Origin: Melieria omissa
Lineage: Eukaryota; Arthropoda; Insecta; Diptera; Ulidiidae
Direction of reading: 5' to 3'
Assembly: GCA_963971225.1 (NCBI GenBank)
Contig: OZ020269.1
Span: forward strand, 17,792,921-17,856,920
DNA length: 64,000 nucleotides
A program made the position numbers and the translations under genes. The notes under the pieces were generated by a model that ran no database searches, had not been told where the DNA came from, and was given only the letters and a program-made list of their open reading frames with translations. Positions within the stretch are counted from its first letter, which is position 1. Each line of letters begins with the position of its first letter. Of this stretch, positions 33,719-46,920 are shown in pieces.

Positions 33719-36440
33719 CTTGTCTTCTTCTTCTTCTGTCACGTTTTTTTTAATGGTATATCTTGACATAGTAAAGGAAGAAGAAGCAGGAAACTTTAGA
33801 TAACTTTTTAATATGACGTTTTCTTTCAATTTAGATATTTTTTTTAATTTTGGCTGAAGTAAATGAAGAAATATTAAAACTTTCGTTATGCGTAAAAAGT
33901 TTTATGTTTAAGTAATTATTACAGCCACAACGATGTGGTTGCTCTCATAGAAAAACACTCTAAAATACAGGATCCGAGTATAAAAATTAAAAAATCTCTT
34001 ATGGAATGTTGCTAATATAAAAACATAGAGGCCTAAAACGTAAAATTTAAAATTGTAAGTTTCCCCAGTAAAAACCTGCAGCGAGGGGTTAAGATACTTG
34101 TAACAGCTATGAATAGTCGCATATGTTTTTAAAACTGCATCCAAGCATGGTGGCTGTAGTCTTCAGTTTTCATAAATGGGTCCCAACTTCTTCCTATCCA
34201 ACCATTGGTTCTACCTACCTTTCCTCCTGGACGTATTGCGACCTTTGTTTCACCTAGGACCTCACGACAGTAAACTCGCAAATTATAAAAAATGAACCCC
34301 CAAAATGAAATCATGTGTGCCCCAGACGAAAAACCTCGACAACATATAAGCAACCTAAACTTATTCAGAAATGAAAAATCTCTCAAGTTGCATTGCCTCT
34401 ACAAAGCAACCTATACACACTTTGTGCTCACCAAACACTCCCTGACATTTTTCTCAGTCACTGCTCTTTGCCTTATCCAACATTGCAGATACGTAAATAC
34501 GCCCTAAGAATTTGTCCTTGAAACTGTCACATAGCCAATAAATCAAAAACTATGTTAAAGATACAACGAAAAAAAACACACACACACGTGCGCAACAAAA
34601 ACAACAAAGCCAATTGCTGTCAGCCAACACTCAGGCCGTGCACGGCAGCAACAACAACAACAATAAATGAAATGCACAATGGAAAAAATTCAATTCAAAT
34701 TGACAAAAGCTCCCACACGAAAGTTGGGTCGATGGGAATGGCGCTGCAGTGGGCGGCAGCAGTAGGGCTTGGTGCCGAAATGCCACCAGCGACAGCAGCA
34801 GCAGCAACATCACCACCAACAATGCCCCAAGGCAATAGCAAAAAAAACAACAACAAAAACAACAGCAACAACAACAACATTGCCATCATACAATCACTAG
34901 CTGCATGTGTGAACATGTTGGCGAAACGTGAAAAAAATTCTACAATAAAAATGAAAAACAAAAATCAACAACTCGGCGGAGCAAAAAAAAACCAAATTGA
35001 AGGCGACTTTTGATTTATTTACATGACAGCCGGGTTAATTACAGCGTGTTGTGGTTTTACAGCACTGCCGGAACGTATTCACGTACATGTGTACCTGGTA
35101 GGTGTGCGACGAGTGTGTCTGTGTGTGTGAGTGTGTGTGAGTGTGATCCTGTTTCTACGCCATGCAATGTGCTCTGTTTTTTGGGTGGGCTGGCAGCGCC
35201 AAATCAACGCTTGGCCGGCGCCTGGCAAATAAATGTTGAAACAAAGAATGCGATAGACAGATGCAGTGTGGGAAGGGCAGAACGAGATGAATGGTTCCTG
35301 GCAATGTGGTATGAAATTGGTCTGACTACACATACAAATTGGTGTACATTAATAAAGGATTCAACACACACACACACAGTTGCTCTATAACAGCAATGAA
35401 AACTCAATGCACAAAAGGGCAACAACAAATCGAAAAAATCGTAATCGTGAATTTATCACCTGCACTCGGCTGTTTTGTTCGAACCTCAGCCTCAGCGCCC
35501 ACTCGATGCGACTGAGAAGAACAACAACGCCCGTCGAGCGGTGCTGCGACTGAGAAGAAGGCGGCATATAATTTCTGGCCGCAATGCTACATTGCATTGT
35601 ATTATTGTATTGTTGTTGTTGTTGTTGTTGCCATATGTTGCGTGTGTAGGCTGCACTTTGGGGCCGCGTTGACTGGACTCTCTCTCAATTCCGACCGGCC
35701 GCCCCACTCAATTTTCATATTGTTTTCGATTTGTCTGTTGCTTGCAATTTTTTGCCGCTTCCTCTCAACCCCCTCCCCACACCACGTCCTTCTTTTACAC
35801 CTTCTCTTTGTAATTTATTTTTCTCTCAACATGTTTTTGTTGTTGTGGTTGTGCTTTATGAGGCGCTACAAAAGCCATAAACAAAGCCATAAGCCTCTGA
35901 TATTTGCCATCCTCCACAAACGAGAGCCCAACCATAATGACTACAACAAAAATAACAACAATATAAACAATAACAACAACAACATTAACTGCCAGCACGT
36001 CACGCCATTTATAAATGGCACATTTTCTTATTTATTAACCGTAAGCGTGTAATTTAGCCACAATGCCCACACACTCAGCGTCGTCATCGTTGCCATTTGA
36101 GGTTATGTTTTGTTTTTTGGTTTTTTGAAATTTTTTTTTTCAGCGATGCTGCACTCTGTTTGATGCTTAAATTTTCGGGCAATATTTCTATTATTCGTAT
36201 ATATAATAACAACAAGAATTGATGTGCAATTACAGCCGCATTGCAGCCATATGTCGATTATGCAATGATTGCAAAGGTGATGCTGCCTTATATGGGAAAC
36301 ATGTGGGGTTTGTTGTTGTTGTTGTTGTTATTATTTTTATTGTTATGTTGTTATTCGTCAGCGGCACTTATTGAACAATTGCAGATGTTGCTTATCATTT
36401 TTTGTTTTATAAAAAGAGTGATTGACATTAACTCTCCACC
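33719..36440. other. No gene recognised
   Basis: CAA/TTG repeats are frequent (34,640-34,660, 34,840-34,880, 35,610-35,630, 35,940-35,985). GC-richer DNA with GT-repeats lies at 35,090-35,300 and 35,470-35,710. Many frames overlap on both strands, and all have simple-repeat translations. No RNA gene is seen. Confidence 0.4.
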
Positions 36441-37300
36441 ACAGTGGCGGTTGTAAAGATTTGAGAAACTCTACCCAACATCGGATTGTTACAAAAATTA
36501 TAGATGACAAATATGGTTTCAAATGGTATTGAGATCAAAAGTTTTGTACGAAAACATATTTTTGCTTTGACTTTGAGGTTGAATATTTCAAAATAAATGT
36601 CAGAAGTTTGATGCTATTTGATCGCTGTAGCTCAATGCAAAAGAGTCCTAACTCAAATTGTCTCACTTTTGACGAAATAAATTTTTGTTAAAGTGAATTT
36701 TAGGCAAAACTCTGACAGTTTTTGTATTGATTTTTAATTATTAAAATTAATTATGAATTTAAAAAATTTTTCTTTCAACTTTTTAACTGTCATTTATAAT
36801 TATTAAATTCAGAAAAGTGGCATAACGTGAAATAATTCGGTAATTATTGAATTAAAATATCATCAAAACAGTCACAACTCAAAATTTTGGATTTTCTAGT
36901 GTAAAATAAAAAAAAATCTTGGAACTTAACAAAAAGCATAATCTGTAAGGATTTTCTACTGAACAATCTATTTGTTATTTAAAAAAAATTTCGATTTATC
37001 TTAAAAACAGTTTTTTGTTGTTCGTGTGCGATATTTGGGCTTATGCAAGTTATTGGCATTTTTTGGCGAAGACTTGAGTGAAAATTCGCGATATTTTCTC
37101 AGTTTGGTTGAATGCCAATAGCAATCTGTCAAATATTGCTTTGCTGCTGATGGAAAAATTTGTTGAAAATAGCTTCGGAAAATCAATTACAATTACTATT
37201 TTATTCGAAACAGAGTAGTTAATCGAGTTTCTACAATACAATTTGATTTTTTTTCTTCGTACAAACTCAAAAGTTTACAACCCATCTACTTCACTTGTAT
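36440..37300. other. Unassigned AT-rich DNA
   Basis: No gene recognised. The style of sequence, with 'cagtggcggttg' at about 36,442, hints at an old transposon, but I could not match two ends. Confidence 0.3.
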
Positions 37301-37304
37301 GGGA

Positions 37305-38095
37305 GGCGGCCTCTGGTGGCAAATTTTTGAAATTTAATGCATTTTGTATTTTTTGCACTTAGGAATGTTGACGATTGTTGAATAAATCATTGAAATCGGT
37401 TCAGTACTTTCCAAGATACAATGTTTCTTCGTTTACTTAACTACATTAACAAGTGTGGAGCCAGTTCCATTGAAAATTACTAGTTTTGTATGGCAGCCAC
37501 CTTAAGAGTTGGATTTAGTGGTTAGGTTAGGTTATGTTAGGCTGGCTGACCCACGGGGGGGTCTCACATAGACCATGTTGGTCCATAGTAATACCAGAAA
37601 GGTTCTGGAGCTTCAGACCTGTATGTAATTTTTTAAAAACGTTTTGGCAAATCTAAGCAAGTCGCCGCTTGTTTGTTCCGCGATTCTTTCCAAGGAAGGG
37701 AACGACGCGGATCCGAGGCAGCTGACCCGTGATCTGTAGAGAGCAGGGCAGTGGCACAGCAAATGATTTAGTGGTTAAGTGTGTATAGAAAAAATATTCG
37801 AAAGGGAAAATAAATGGGGGTCAGTCTTACATTTGGTACGTCTGGGACCAACCTGAGAGCAACGGAAGCCCGTTTTAAAATTTTTTTTTTTTAATTTTTT
37901 TAAAAACGATGATTTTGTATGGGAGCCTCATTGAAGGTTGGAGATAGAGGGTCGGTATGTTTGAAAGATATATTCAGGAGGAAAATTAGTGGGGGCAGTC
38001 TAAGATTTTAACCCTCTAAGAGCAAATTCTGAGCAGCTGTGAAGCAAATTATCGAGATTTTATTTTCAAGCACTTTTGAAAAAATCGCATTTTAT
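37305..38095 (-). repeat. Dispersed repeat, copy B (inverted relative to copy A)
   Basis: The reverse complement matches 18,308-18,905: 'ccaccagagg', 'acattgtatcttggaaagtactgaaccgatttcaatgatttattca', 'ctgccatacaaaact', 'cccccatttatttt', 'gaggctcccatacaaaat', 'gctcttagagggttaaaat'. The copy is split at 37,525-37,764 by a LINE insertion; removing the insert restores collinearity with copy A. Confidence 0.8.
37525..37764 (-). mobile_element. 240-bp 5'-truncated LINE with 13-bp target duplication
   Basis: The identical 13-mer gatttagtggtta flanks the insert at 37512-37524 and 37765-37777. Copy A of the host repeat lacks the insert, so there is an empty site. Reading the minus strand, 49 uninterrupted codons (37762 down to a TGA at 37613-37615) begin LLCHCPALYRSRVSCLGSAS and include SFPSLERIAEQ and SGDLLRFAK, the zinc-knuckle end of a LINE ORF2. 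A 3' UTR with 'ggtattactatggacc' and a 'ctaacataacctaacc' tail follow. The open frame and intact duplication suggest a fairly young insertion. Confidence 0.85.
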
Positions 38096-38099
38096 CTAT

Positions 38100-40850
38100 A
38101 TATCACATTTATCTATCAAATTTATAAATAAATTTATATTAAAATACAAATATTTTGAATGTAGCTTTTATGAAATAAGATAAGTTTGATTGCTAATATA
38201 AAGTTTTTTCAAATCCGTTTGTATGGGAGGTGGTCGACGTTTTGGTCCGATTTCAATGAAATTTTGCACAATAAGTTCTTTACTCATACAATGACTGTAT
38301 ACCAAATTTTATAATTTATATATATTTAATTTATATACGACCACTCCTTCTATTTTGGTCACTCCGCTATATGAACTCGCAACACTTTGCTCCGTGCTGA
38401 AGAACATTTCAGCACTTAGACTTTTACTTTAACTTTTTAGATGGTTTCTACGTCCTCAAAGCGCTTTCTTCTTTTCTTCCTTATTCCTTTTTTCTTTTTT
38501 CTTCTTCTTTCTCCTTCATCCGAAAATGCATTTTTACGAAAAGGTACGAAAAATATTTCACAGTACCAAATCTGGCAAATACGTTAAACATTAATTTATG
38601 GTTAAAATGTGATTTTTAATTTAACAAATCAATGCTTTGAATGTTCAATTCTAAGCAATTTTTAGTCATCACTTAACTTATGCGAAACAAACCGTGCACA
38701 CAGCTTTCGAAAGTCCAAACGTGCGAAAAAAACTCAAACCTAAACTTTCAAAATACCAATCCACGTTTATGTTTGTTAGCCGCCTCTATCAGAAACCGTT
38801 GTCAGAAACTGATTTTGGAAAAATAAATTTGATTTTGTTGTGCAGTGTTATTATCAATTTTTCATGGATACATTTTTTATAGATTATTTTGTAATGAATA
38901 ACTAAAAACGTGTCTCACGTTTAACAATTTTTGTTTTATTTTTTATTAAAATTATTTATCGATTTTTCAGTGAGTCGACTCCAAGATCCAAGTTGAGGTA
39001 ATAAAAAGACATGTTCATAAAAAGGTAAGCAGAGGGTAAATGTTTCGGTCAAGACCAACCAAAACACTCTTACTATTGTTTGTTTTTTTTGTTTTTTGTC
39101 CAACAACAACCGACCTCCTTTCCCCCTTCCGGTCATATCATATCATGCATTAAAAAATATGTTGAAAAACTCAACTCCTCAGAAATTATGGATTTCTGCT
39201 TAAGTGCGCTGCGTGAGCTTCGAACCTGCCGTGAAACTCTATACGCACGCTTGGCCACTGCCACGCGAAACAGGTGTGCGGCTCAGGTCTCAAACTTAAA
39301 TAAACATTGAGTTGAAGCAAAAGCAACAACAACAAAAGCAACAACAACAATAAAATTTGAGCAGGCACAACGCGTACAGTTGACACAATTTTCAAAACAA
39401 TAGCTGCACCAAAACAACAATAACCACAACAACAACAACATTAGCCGCAACCGCAGTACAACAAAAATGCGCATAATTTCCCACTTGTAACTCTGCCTTT
39501 TTGAAATTTTTTTTATTCATTTTAATTTTTTATTATTTATTTATGATTTTGTTTTATTTAATTTTTTCTCTCTTGGAAAATGTTTTCTCTTATACGTTTA
39601 TTTGCATTCCCTTGAAATTTTGTATTTGTTTTTGTAATTTCGTTGTGATTCTTAAAGTGGTTGTTAACTGAAAACTTGAAATAATTAAAAATAAGGCAAC
39701 GAAAAAATAAAAAAAAATAAAAAGAGTAAATAAACCAACAAGAAGCTGAAAATGAGCCGCAAATGAGGAGCGCAAGTAGACACGTTAACAACCCACACGT
39801 AGTACAACAACAACAAGTACTGCATGCTGGCGGCAAAGATACCGCAACAACAACAACAATTTAACCACAAGGCAGACATTATGCACACATTACACAACAA
39901 CAACACACACATACAGACACATTACAGACACGTGTGTGTGTGTGTGTGTGTGGCGCGGAGCGTGGGTTAAGCTGCCAGAGGTTAATCAACGAGCGCAACA
40001 AGCAGGACACAATGCGCCTAGTGGAGCGAGCACAAAAAAAACTCCACAAAGAAATTAAAAGAAACTCTGTGCAGCAGCACTGTGCTGCTTATTTATGACA
40101 AGACACTTCATCATAATCAGCGCATGTCGACCAAGGCGCAGGTGGGGACAGAGCGAGACTGCAAAAGCCACAGTAACCACGGCTGCACGGCACCGTGAGC
40201 CCATAAAGCATTGCGCTGCCGATGTGCACTTGAAGCGTACTGCACACTCATACACATTCACATATGTGTGTGTGTATGTTCAGCTGTGTCAGTGGTGGGC
40301 ACATCACTGGCTCATAAGGATGCTGCATGTTGCATGTTGTTGCAAGTTAAATCAGCAACAAGCACAACAGAAATATGTCTGTGAATGACGTTGCTGCGCT
40401 TCCTTTCGGCTTGTCTGCGACAGCGCTGGTTATTCTCATTCTTGTTGTTGTTGTAGTAGAATTTTTTGTTGAATGGCTTTAATTGAAGTGTTGCTTCATT
40501 TTTAAGGTTCGCACCTCTTAACTGAACTCGACCGTATTTTGCTTATTTTTTGTTGATTTTTTTTGGTGACATTTACATGTTTCCTTGCGGGCATCCTTGA
40601 AATGTTGCTGGCTCGCTGAAGGCTAAATGCGACATAGCTTAAATTATAATAATTCAAGTAAAGTTAATTATAATTCAAAAGCTATATGCATTTGTAGGAT
40701 ATACTTATATGTATGCAGATATATGGTTATGTGGGCATCTGCTCAGAACGAATGTGGTTTGATATTCATTTTGATGGGATTGAAAGCGACTTTTGTTTAT
40801 ATTTGGTTTTATGAGATCTCTTAAATGTTTACCTACCTTTTGACTGTGAT
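38100..40850. other. No gene recognised
   Basis: A pyrimidine-rich run lies at 38,455-38,520 and CAA repeats at about 39,325-39,350 and 39,420-39,440. A (TG)n microsatellite lies at about 39,933-39,951. Frames are repeat-derived. Confidence 0.4.
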
Positions 40851-40853
40851 TAT

Positions 40854-40905
40854 TCGGCCTCGATAGTACAGCACTATAGGCTATAGGTTCGATTCTAGAC
40901 CAATA
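40854..40905 (+). mobile_element. Decayed tRNA-like SINE head
   Basis: 'ggcctcgatagtacagcac...ctataggttcgattctag' parallels the tRNA-like element at 12,015 ('ggtctcgatagaccagtgg...cctaggttcgaatcccag'). Box B (GGTTCGATTCT) at 40886-40896 is good; box A and the stems are poor. Confidence 0.35.
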
Positions 40906-41279
40906 AAGAATAAGTCAAGATAAACTTATGAAATTGTCTTCAAATTAAAAAAACCGAGACACATTTCCCTGTCCTCGAAATTTTGTTCTACTGCCATGGC
41001 ATACAATTTTTTCTTTAAAGTTTCATGCTACTTTATTCATGTTGGAATGCTACTTAAAGACCTTTACAGCTACTATAGAGACCTTTGTTTGGTCCTCCTA
41101 TTTTTCGTTCAACTGCCATCTTAAATATTTGTTCTCTGGAGCTTTAGCAATCATCTTTTCTTATCTTCACTACTCTATGGTACATGGATATAGATTATGG
41201 TACAAGCCACCTTTGGGTAGTTTGAAAGAAAGATTTATTTAAGGTTTAAATTTAAACATCCTTGGTTTTGTACGCATCG

Positions 41280-42650
41280 GCAATCGCCTCTATCTACGAT
41301 GGAAAGATCTTTTTCGTACTCAATCTTACCTTCGATCTTACTGAATAGAGACGATGGTTGCCCTCGGCTGGAAAGATTCCCTTCGTACTCGATTTTACTT
41401 TATAAAGATGATCCTTGGCCTTGGCTGGAAAGACTCCTTTGCGTTCTCGGTCTTAGTCTTAGAGACGAGCATTTTTCTTAGCTGGCACGATCCCTTTGCG
41501 CTGTCGGTCTTACTGAATGGGAACGATGACTGGTTTTAGCGGAAAAGATCCCTTTTGTACTCGAATTTACTGAATGGAGACGGTGTTTGGTGTTTGCTGG
41601 AAAGATCCCTTTTGTACTCGATTTTTCTGAATGGAGACGATGGTTGGTCTTAGCTGGAAAGATCCCTTTTGTACTCGATTTTACTGAATGGAGACGATTC
41701 TTGGTCTTAGCAGAAAACATTTCTTTCATACTCGATTTTACTGAATAGTGACGATGGTTGGTCTTAGCTGGAGTACTCGGTACTCAATGAAGACGAGCGT
41801 GTTTTTTAGCTGAAAAAATCCCTTTGCATTCTCGATCTTCCTGAATAGAGACGATGGTTGGTCTAAGCTGGAAAGATCCCTGTCGTACTCGATTTTACTC
41901 GTTTCAGCTGGAAAGATCTCTGTCGTACTCGATCTTACTGAATGGAGACGAACCTCTTAGCTGGAAAGATCTCTTTCGTACTCGATCTTACTGAATGAAA
42001 ATGATGGTCGATCTTAGCCGGAAAGATATTTTTCGTACTCGATCTTACTGAATTGAGACGATGGTTGGTCTTAGCTGGAAAGATCCCTTTGCGTTCTCGG
42101 TCTTACTAAATGAAAATGATGGTCGGTCTTAGCTGGAAAGATCTCTTTTGTACTCGATCTTACTGAATGAAGATGATGGTTGGTTTAAGCTGGAAAGATC
42201 TCTTTCTTACTCGATCTGACTGAATTGAGACGATGGTCGATCTTAGCCGGAAAGATCTTTTTCGTACTTGATCTTACGAAATGAAGATGATGGTTGAATT
42301 TGCTGGAAAGATCTTTTTCATACTCGATGTTACTGAATTGAGACGATTCTTTGTCTTAGCAGGAAAGACCCTTTCGTATTCGGTTTCACTGATTGGAGAC
42401 AAGCGTTGTTCTTAGCTGAAAAGATCTCTGCCGTACTCGATCTTACTGAAAAAGATGCTGTTTGACCTTGGCTGGAAAGTTCCCTTTGCGTTCTCGATCT
42501 TACTGAATGGAGGCGAGCGTTGGTCTTAGCTGGAAAAATCCTTTTCGTACTTTTTTACTGAATGAAGCTAATGGTTGTTGGTCTTAGCTGGAAAGAGCCC
42601 CTGCTTACTTGATCTTACGGAATAGAGACGATGCTTAGCTTAGTTTTAGA
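41280..42650. repeat. 57-bp minisatellite, about 24 units
   Basis: The unit 'cttagctggaaagatccctttcgtactcgatcttactgaatggagacgatggttggt' recurs with a period of 57 bp; for example the 'gatc(c/t)ctttt/c' landmark is at 41660, 41717, 42026, 42083, 42140, 42198 and 42255. Fifty-seven is a multiple of three, so the minus strand at 41478-41729 carries an 83-codon frame of 19-residue repeats (STKGIFPAKT..RLHSVKS). The frame is broken elsewhere in the array and no start or flanking exon is evident, so I treat it as a satellite. Confidence 0.9.
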
Positions 42651-44760
42651 ACGAAAAAGATCTTCCAATCTTGGACCTCATGGAACCAAAGATGTTTCAG
42701 TGAATCTTTCATTCAAACTTCCAGGCGCAAAAAAAAACATTTGAAGCTATTATAAAAAAATCACGAGTCTTCTTAGGTTGGTCTTTATCGTGATCGTAAT
42801 GATTCTCGATATTACCAATGGAAGAAAGAGCTTTTCAAGTCGCTTCTAATACATTGACGAAGTGTTATGGCCCCACATGAGTAGTGTGTTCCACTCTATG
42901 ACTGAGTGACCATTCAGACTGTAAAAAGCGTCAACATCTATGACTCGCTATCGGCATTGAACTCTACTGTACCAAATTCAAAAATTAAATATGGTCGGTA
43001 AGCGGAAGAAGATGGAAATAAGTCTCATAGTTGATGTCAAGTTTGCCTGTGCCTCTGTGTGTGTGTGCGTGTGTGCTTCAATTAAAATCAAAAGCAACAA
43101 CAATAAGCATCTTGATGCTAACAACGCATCGATGACGATGGAAAAATGAAAATACAAACAGAAAAAATATCGACGCTATGCAGCGCGCAGTTGCCGTGGC
43201 TGACTTGGCGCTGTGCGTTACAGCATCGCTCAAGTGCAGGCAAGGAAGCAGCGCACAAAATCCCATGGCACAAAAACAACAACACAACCAACTCCACGAC
43301 AATAAAGATAAGGCAGTTGATTGTCATATTTCCTACGCGTTAACTGGTCTGCGCGCTCAAAGCGGCCACAACGAGCTCCAATGCGGCTAACTAATACACA
43401 CACACACACACATACACACACACATGCACGTATAAGCTTCTACCCAGCAGCAGGCAAAACGCCTGAACTTGTCTCTTCACGTCTTACGCAAACTAAGCGT
43501 TGCTAGTGTTGTTGTTGTTGTTATTAAAGCCTCTATAAACTTGTTTTCCTGCACATTTAGTTGTTTTTGTTTCTGTCGCTTTTGCTGTTGGCTTTATTTC
43601 TTCTCAACTTGGCATTTCAAATGAAATGGAAATTGACTTGTGAAGTGGTCTGCTGGAGATGCTTTCTTGGCCGCACAGCAGCTTCGATTTGTACAAAACA
43701 AAACAACAAAAAACAAGTTTGCCACAGTGTAGCTAGACCCGCCAAACAACAACAAACACAACGTCATCTTCATGCACACGCGGCACCTAACCTACGCTGC
43801 GGCACATGCGTGCTTTGGCCAAAAACAAAATCATAACAATAAAATTCTATGAATTATGCCCATTGACATTTTCCCCCTCCCCTCTGTTCACCATCACTCT
43901 TCGGTCAGCATGGCCAGTTCGATGTTGGCAATGAGCAGCCAGCGGCAACGTGTTTGAGCCTCGTTTTGGAATTCTGGCCGTTGGCTTTTGTGTTTAAAAG
44001 CGCCCATTGTGCCTATAAAAACAACAACAACAACACATGGCATCACAACCTTCGTTGGTATTGAAAAAAGTTCGATTGTTTTGTTGGCCGCTTTTAGTGT
44101 GCTTGTTGTTGTTTTTTCTTATGTTGATGTGGCTAGCTGTCGATTGCTGACGGTCAATGCGTGGGCTTTTTCCATAAATTCGCCCTGTAACGTTCATTAT
44201 GTTCGAGCGTTAACGAACCTGTACAACAACAACAACAAAAAGCTTGCCAACAGGCAGATCAACTGTAATAAAAATATATATTTTATAAATAAATATTAAA
44301 ATCGCGTTTCGCTGCAGGTACCGACAAGACTTGTGATGAAGCTACGTGACTAGCGTTTCTTTACCAAAAAAATACACATAGGGAACATGAGAAAGTATGT
44401 ATGAAGTAGCTCCAGAAATCAAATTTTAATACTGAAAAGGGGAATTATATCTTTTTTGGGATCGTGTCTCTTTGCTGTGCATGTCTGTCAGTACAAGAGA
44501 GAGTTGACTGAGATAAAGTCAATGTTCCCAAACAATTCCCATAAAAGATATCAACAGAATTCCCCGCAATGACATCAATAGAAGACAGTTAATGCCACAA
44601 CTTGAAGATAGTCCTAAGGAGTCAATATCACTTTATACTCTTCTTACAATTCTTATTGAAAATTCTTTCATAACATCCTTTCGTCAGTTTTTCGTCTCTT
44701 CTACTCATTTTTCAGTTCATCTGCACTTGCACTGATAAGTCTATTTTTAACGACCGTTCA
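42650..44760. other. No gene recognised
   Basis: CA repeats at 43,397-43,424 and CAA/TTG repeats at 43,508-43,525, 44,023-44,036 and 44,222-44,238. No domain-bearing frame. Confidence 0.4.
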
Positions 44761-46920
44761 CCATTCCGTCCTTCCGACCTTGTATTCATCTTTCCGGTTC
44801 TTCTTTAGGCCGCCTGTCATAACATGCCTAAACCTCTGCAGGTTTTTCGTTAAATCATCTTTACGTCCATCCATAAGCTTTTATTTAGGTCCATCCATAA
44901 GTTTTTCTTTACGTCCATCCATAATCCTGGAAAGATGGACACTTTACTTCTATCCTTCATTTATCCTTGCGCCCACCTTTTCGCCCATCCTGACGTCCAT
45001 CCATACTGCCTACCCATTCATCAAAATATTGTTTATTCACGTTCATCTTTAGTTCATCCTTAGATCCATTCTTACATCCATCGTTGCATTCACTCTTCAT
45101 TCAACTTCACGTCCACCCCTACGTCCATCAATCTTTTTTTTTACGTCCAGCCATACGTTAATCTTTACGTCCATCTTATTTCCTATCCTTACGTTTATCG
45201 TTACGTTTATCATTTCGTCCATCTATATGTTGTTTTACGTTTTTCCATACGTATGATAATCCTTGTGTCCATCTCTCTATTTTTATGTCCATACTTACAT
45301 CCATTATTTCATCTATTCTTTCATCCATATTTACTCTTTTCACCTCAGTATGTCTTCCAGTGTTTAATGTTTACGTCCATCCCTATATCCATATGGACCT
45401 ACGTTCATCTTTATGTCCAACCATAAATATATTCTTATGTTCTTATATATTCTTAATTCTTCTTATTCTTCTTAATATATTCTTCGTTCATCTTTACGTC
45501 TATCTATACGTTGTTTTAGGTTCATCCATACGTTAATCCTTGTGTCCATCTTAACTGTTTTTCTTACGCTCATCCTTCGTTCATCTTTACGTCTATACTT
45601 ACATCTCTTATTACATCTGTTCCTATATCCTCCTTACGTCTTTCCACCTCTGCATGTTTTCCGTTGGTTAATTTTGACGTCCTTTCTCATATCCATCCTT
45701 ACGTTTATCCTTCGTTTATATTACGTCCAACCTTAAATTTATCCTGACTTTCATCTTTACGTCCAACCTTATCCTTACGTTCATCTTTCGTGTATCTCAA
45801 CGTCTATCTATACGTTGTTTTAGGTCCATCCTTACGTTAAACCTTGTGTCCATCTTTACTTTTTTTCTTACGATCATCCTTCGTTCATCCGTACGTCCAT
45901 ACTTACATCTCTTATTACATCTATTTCTACATCCATTCTTACGTCTTTCCACCTCTGCTTGTTTTCCATTGTTTCCTTTTGACGTCCATCCTTATATCCT
46001 TACGTTCATCCTTCGTTTATATTTACGTTCAACCTTAACGTACGTTTTTACGTCCAACCTTAAATCTATTCTTACGTTCATCCTTCGTGCATCTTTACGT
46101 CTATCTATACGTTGTTTTAGGTCCATCTATACGTTAATCCTTGGGTCCATTTTTACTTTTTTTCTTACGTTCATCCTTCGTTTATCCTTACGTCCATACT
46201 TACATCTCTTATTACAACTATTCCTACATTCATCCTTACGACTTTCCACCTCTTCATATCTTCCGTTGTTTCATTTTCACATCCTTCCTTATATCCATCC
46301 TTACGTTTATCCTTCGTTTATATTTACGACCGTTATATAATATTATATTTACATCGATACGTCCAACCTTAAATCTATCCTTACGCTCATCCTTCGTGCA
46401 TCTTTACGTCTATCTATACGTTGTTTTACGTCCATTCGTTCGGTAATCCTTGTGTCCATCTTTACATTTATTCTTATGTTCCTTCTTCGTTTATCCTTAC
46501 GTCCATACTTACATCTCTTACTACATCTATTCCTACATTCATACTTACGACTTTCCACCTCTTTATATATTCCGTTGTTTCATTTTGACGTCCATACTTA
46601 TATTCTTACGTCCAACCTTAAATTTATCCTTAAGTTTATCCTTCGCGGATCATTACGACCAACCTTAAATGTATCCTTGCGTTCATTCTTCGTTCATTCT
46701 TCGTTCATCTTTACGTTCATCCATACGTTAATTATTACGTCCATCCATACGTCTATTCTGTCTGCAACCTTACGTCCTTCTTTTCGCCCATCCTTTCGTC
46801 CATTCGTACGTCTTTCTACCCATTCGTCAATACATTATTACGTTACTTCATCCCTCCATTTGTCCATCTTTACAGCCAACCATTCATTTATCCTTAGATT
46901 CGTTCATTAAGCTGTTCAAC
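44760..46920. repeat. Complex minisatellite: 'tacgtccatcct' units inside a 303-bp higher-order repeat
   Basis: Short degenerate units around 'ttacgtccatcc' fill the region. Superimposed is a unit of about 303 bp beginning 'ccttgtgtccatctttac' and including 'cttacatctcttattacatct' and 'cgactttccacctct', found near 45,260 (partial), 45,538, 45,841, 46,139 and 46,447. Because 303 is a multiple of three, plus-strand frames at 45,846-46,340 and 46,452-46,910 read 101-residue hydrophobic repeats. No signal, start context or known family supports a protein. Confidence 0.9.
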
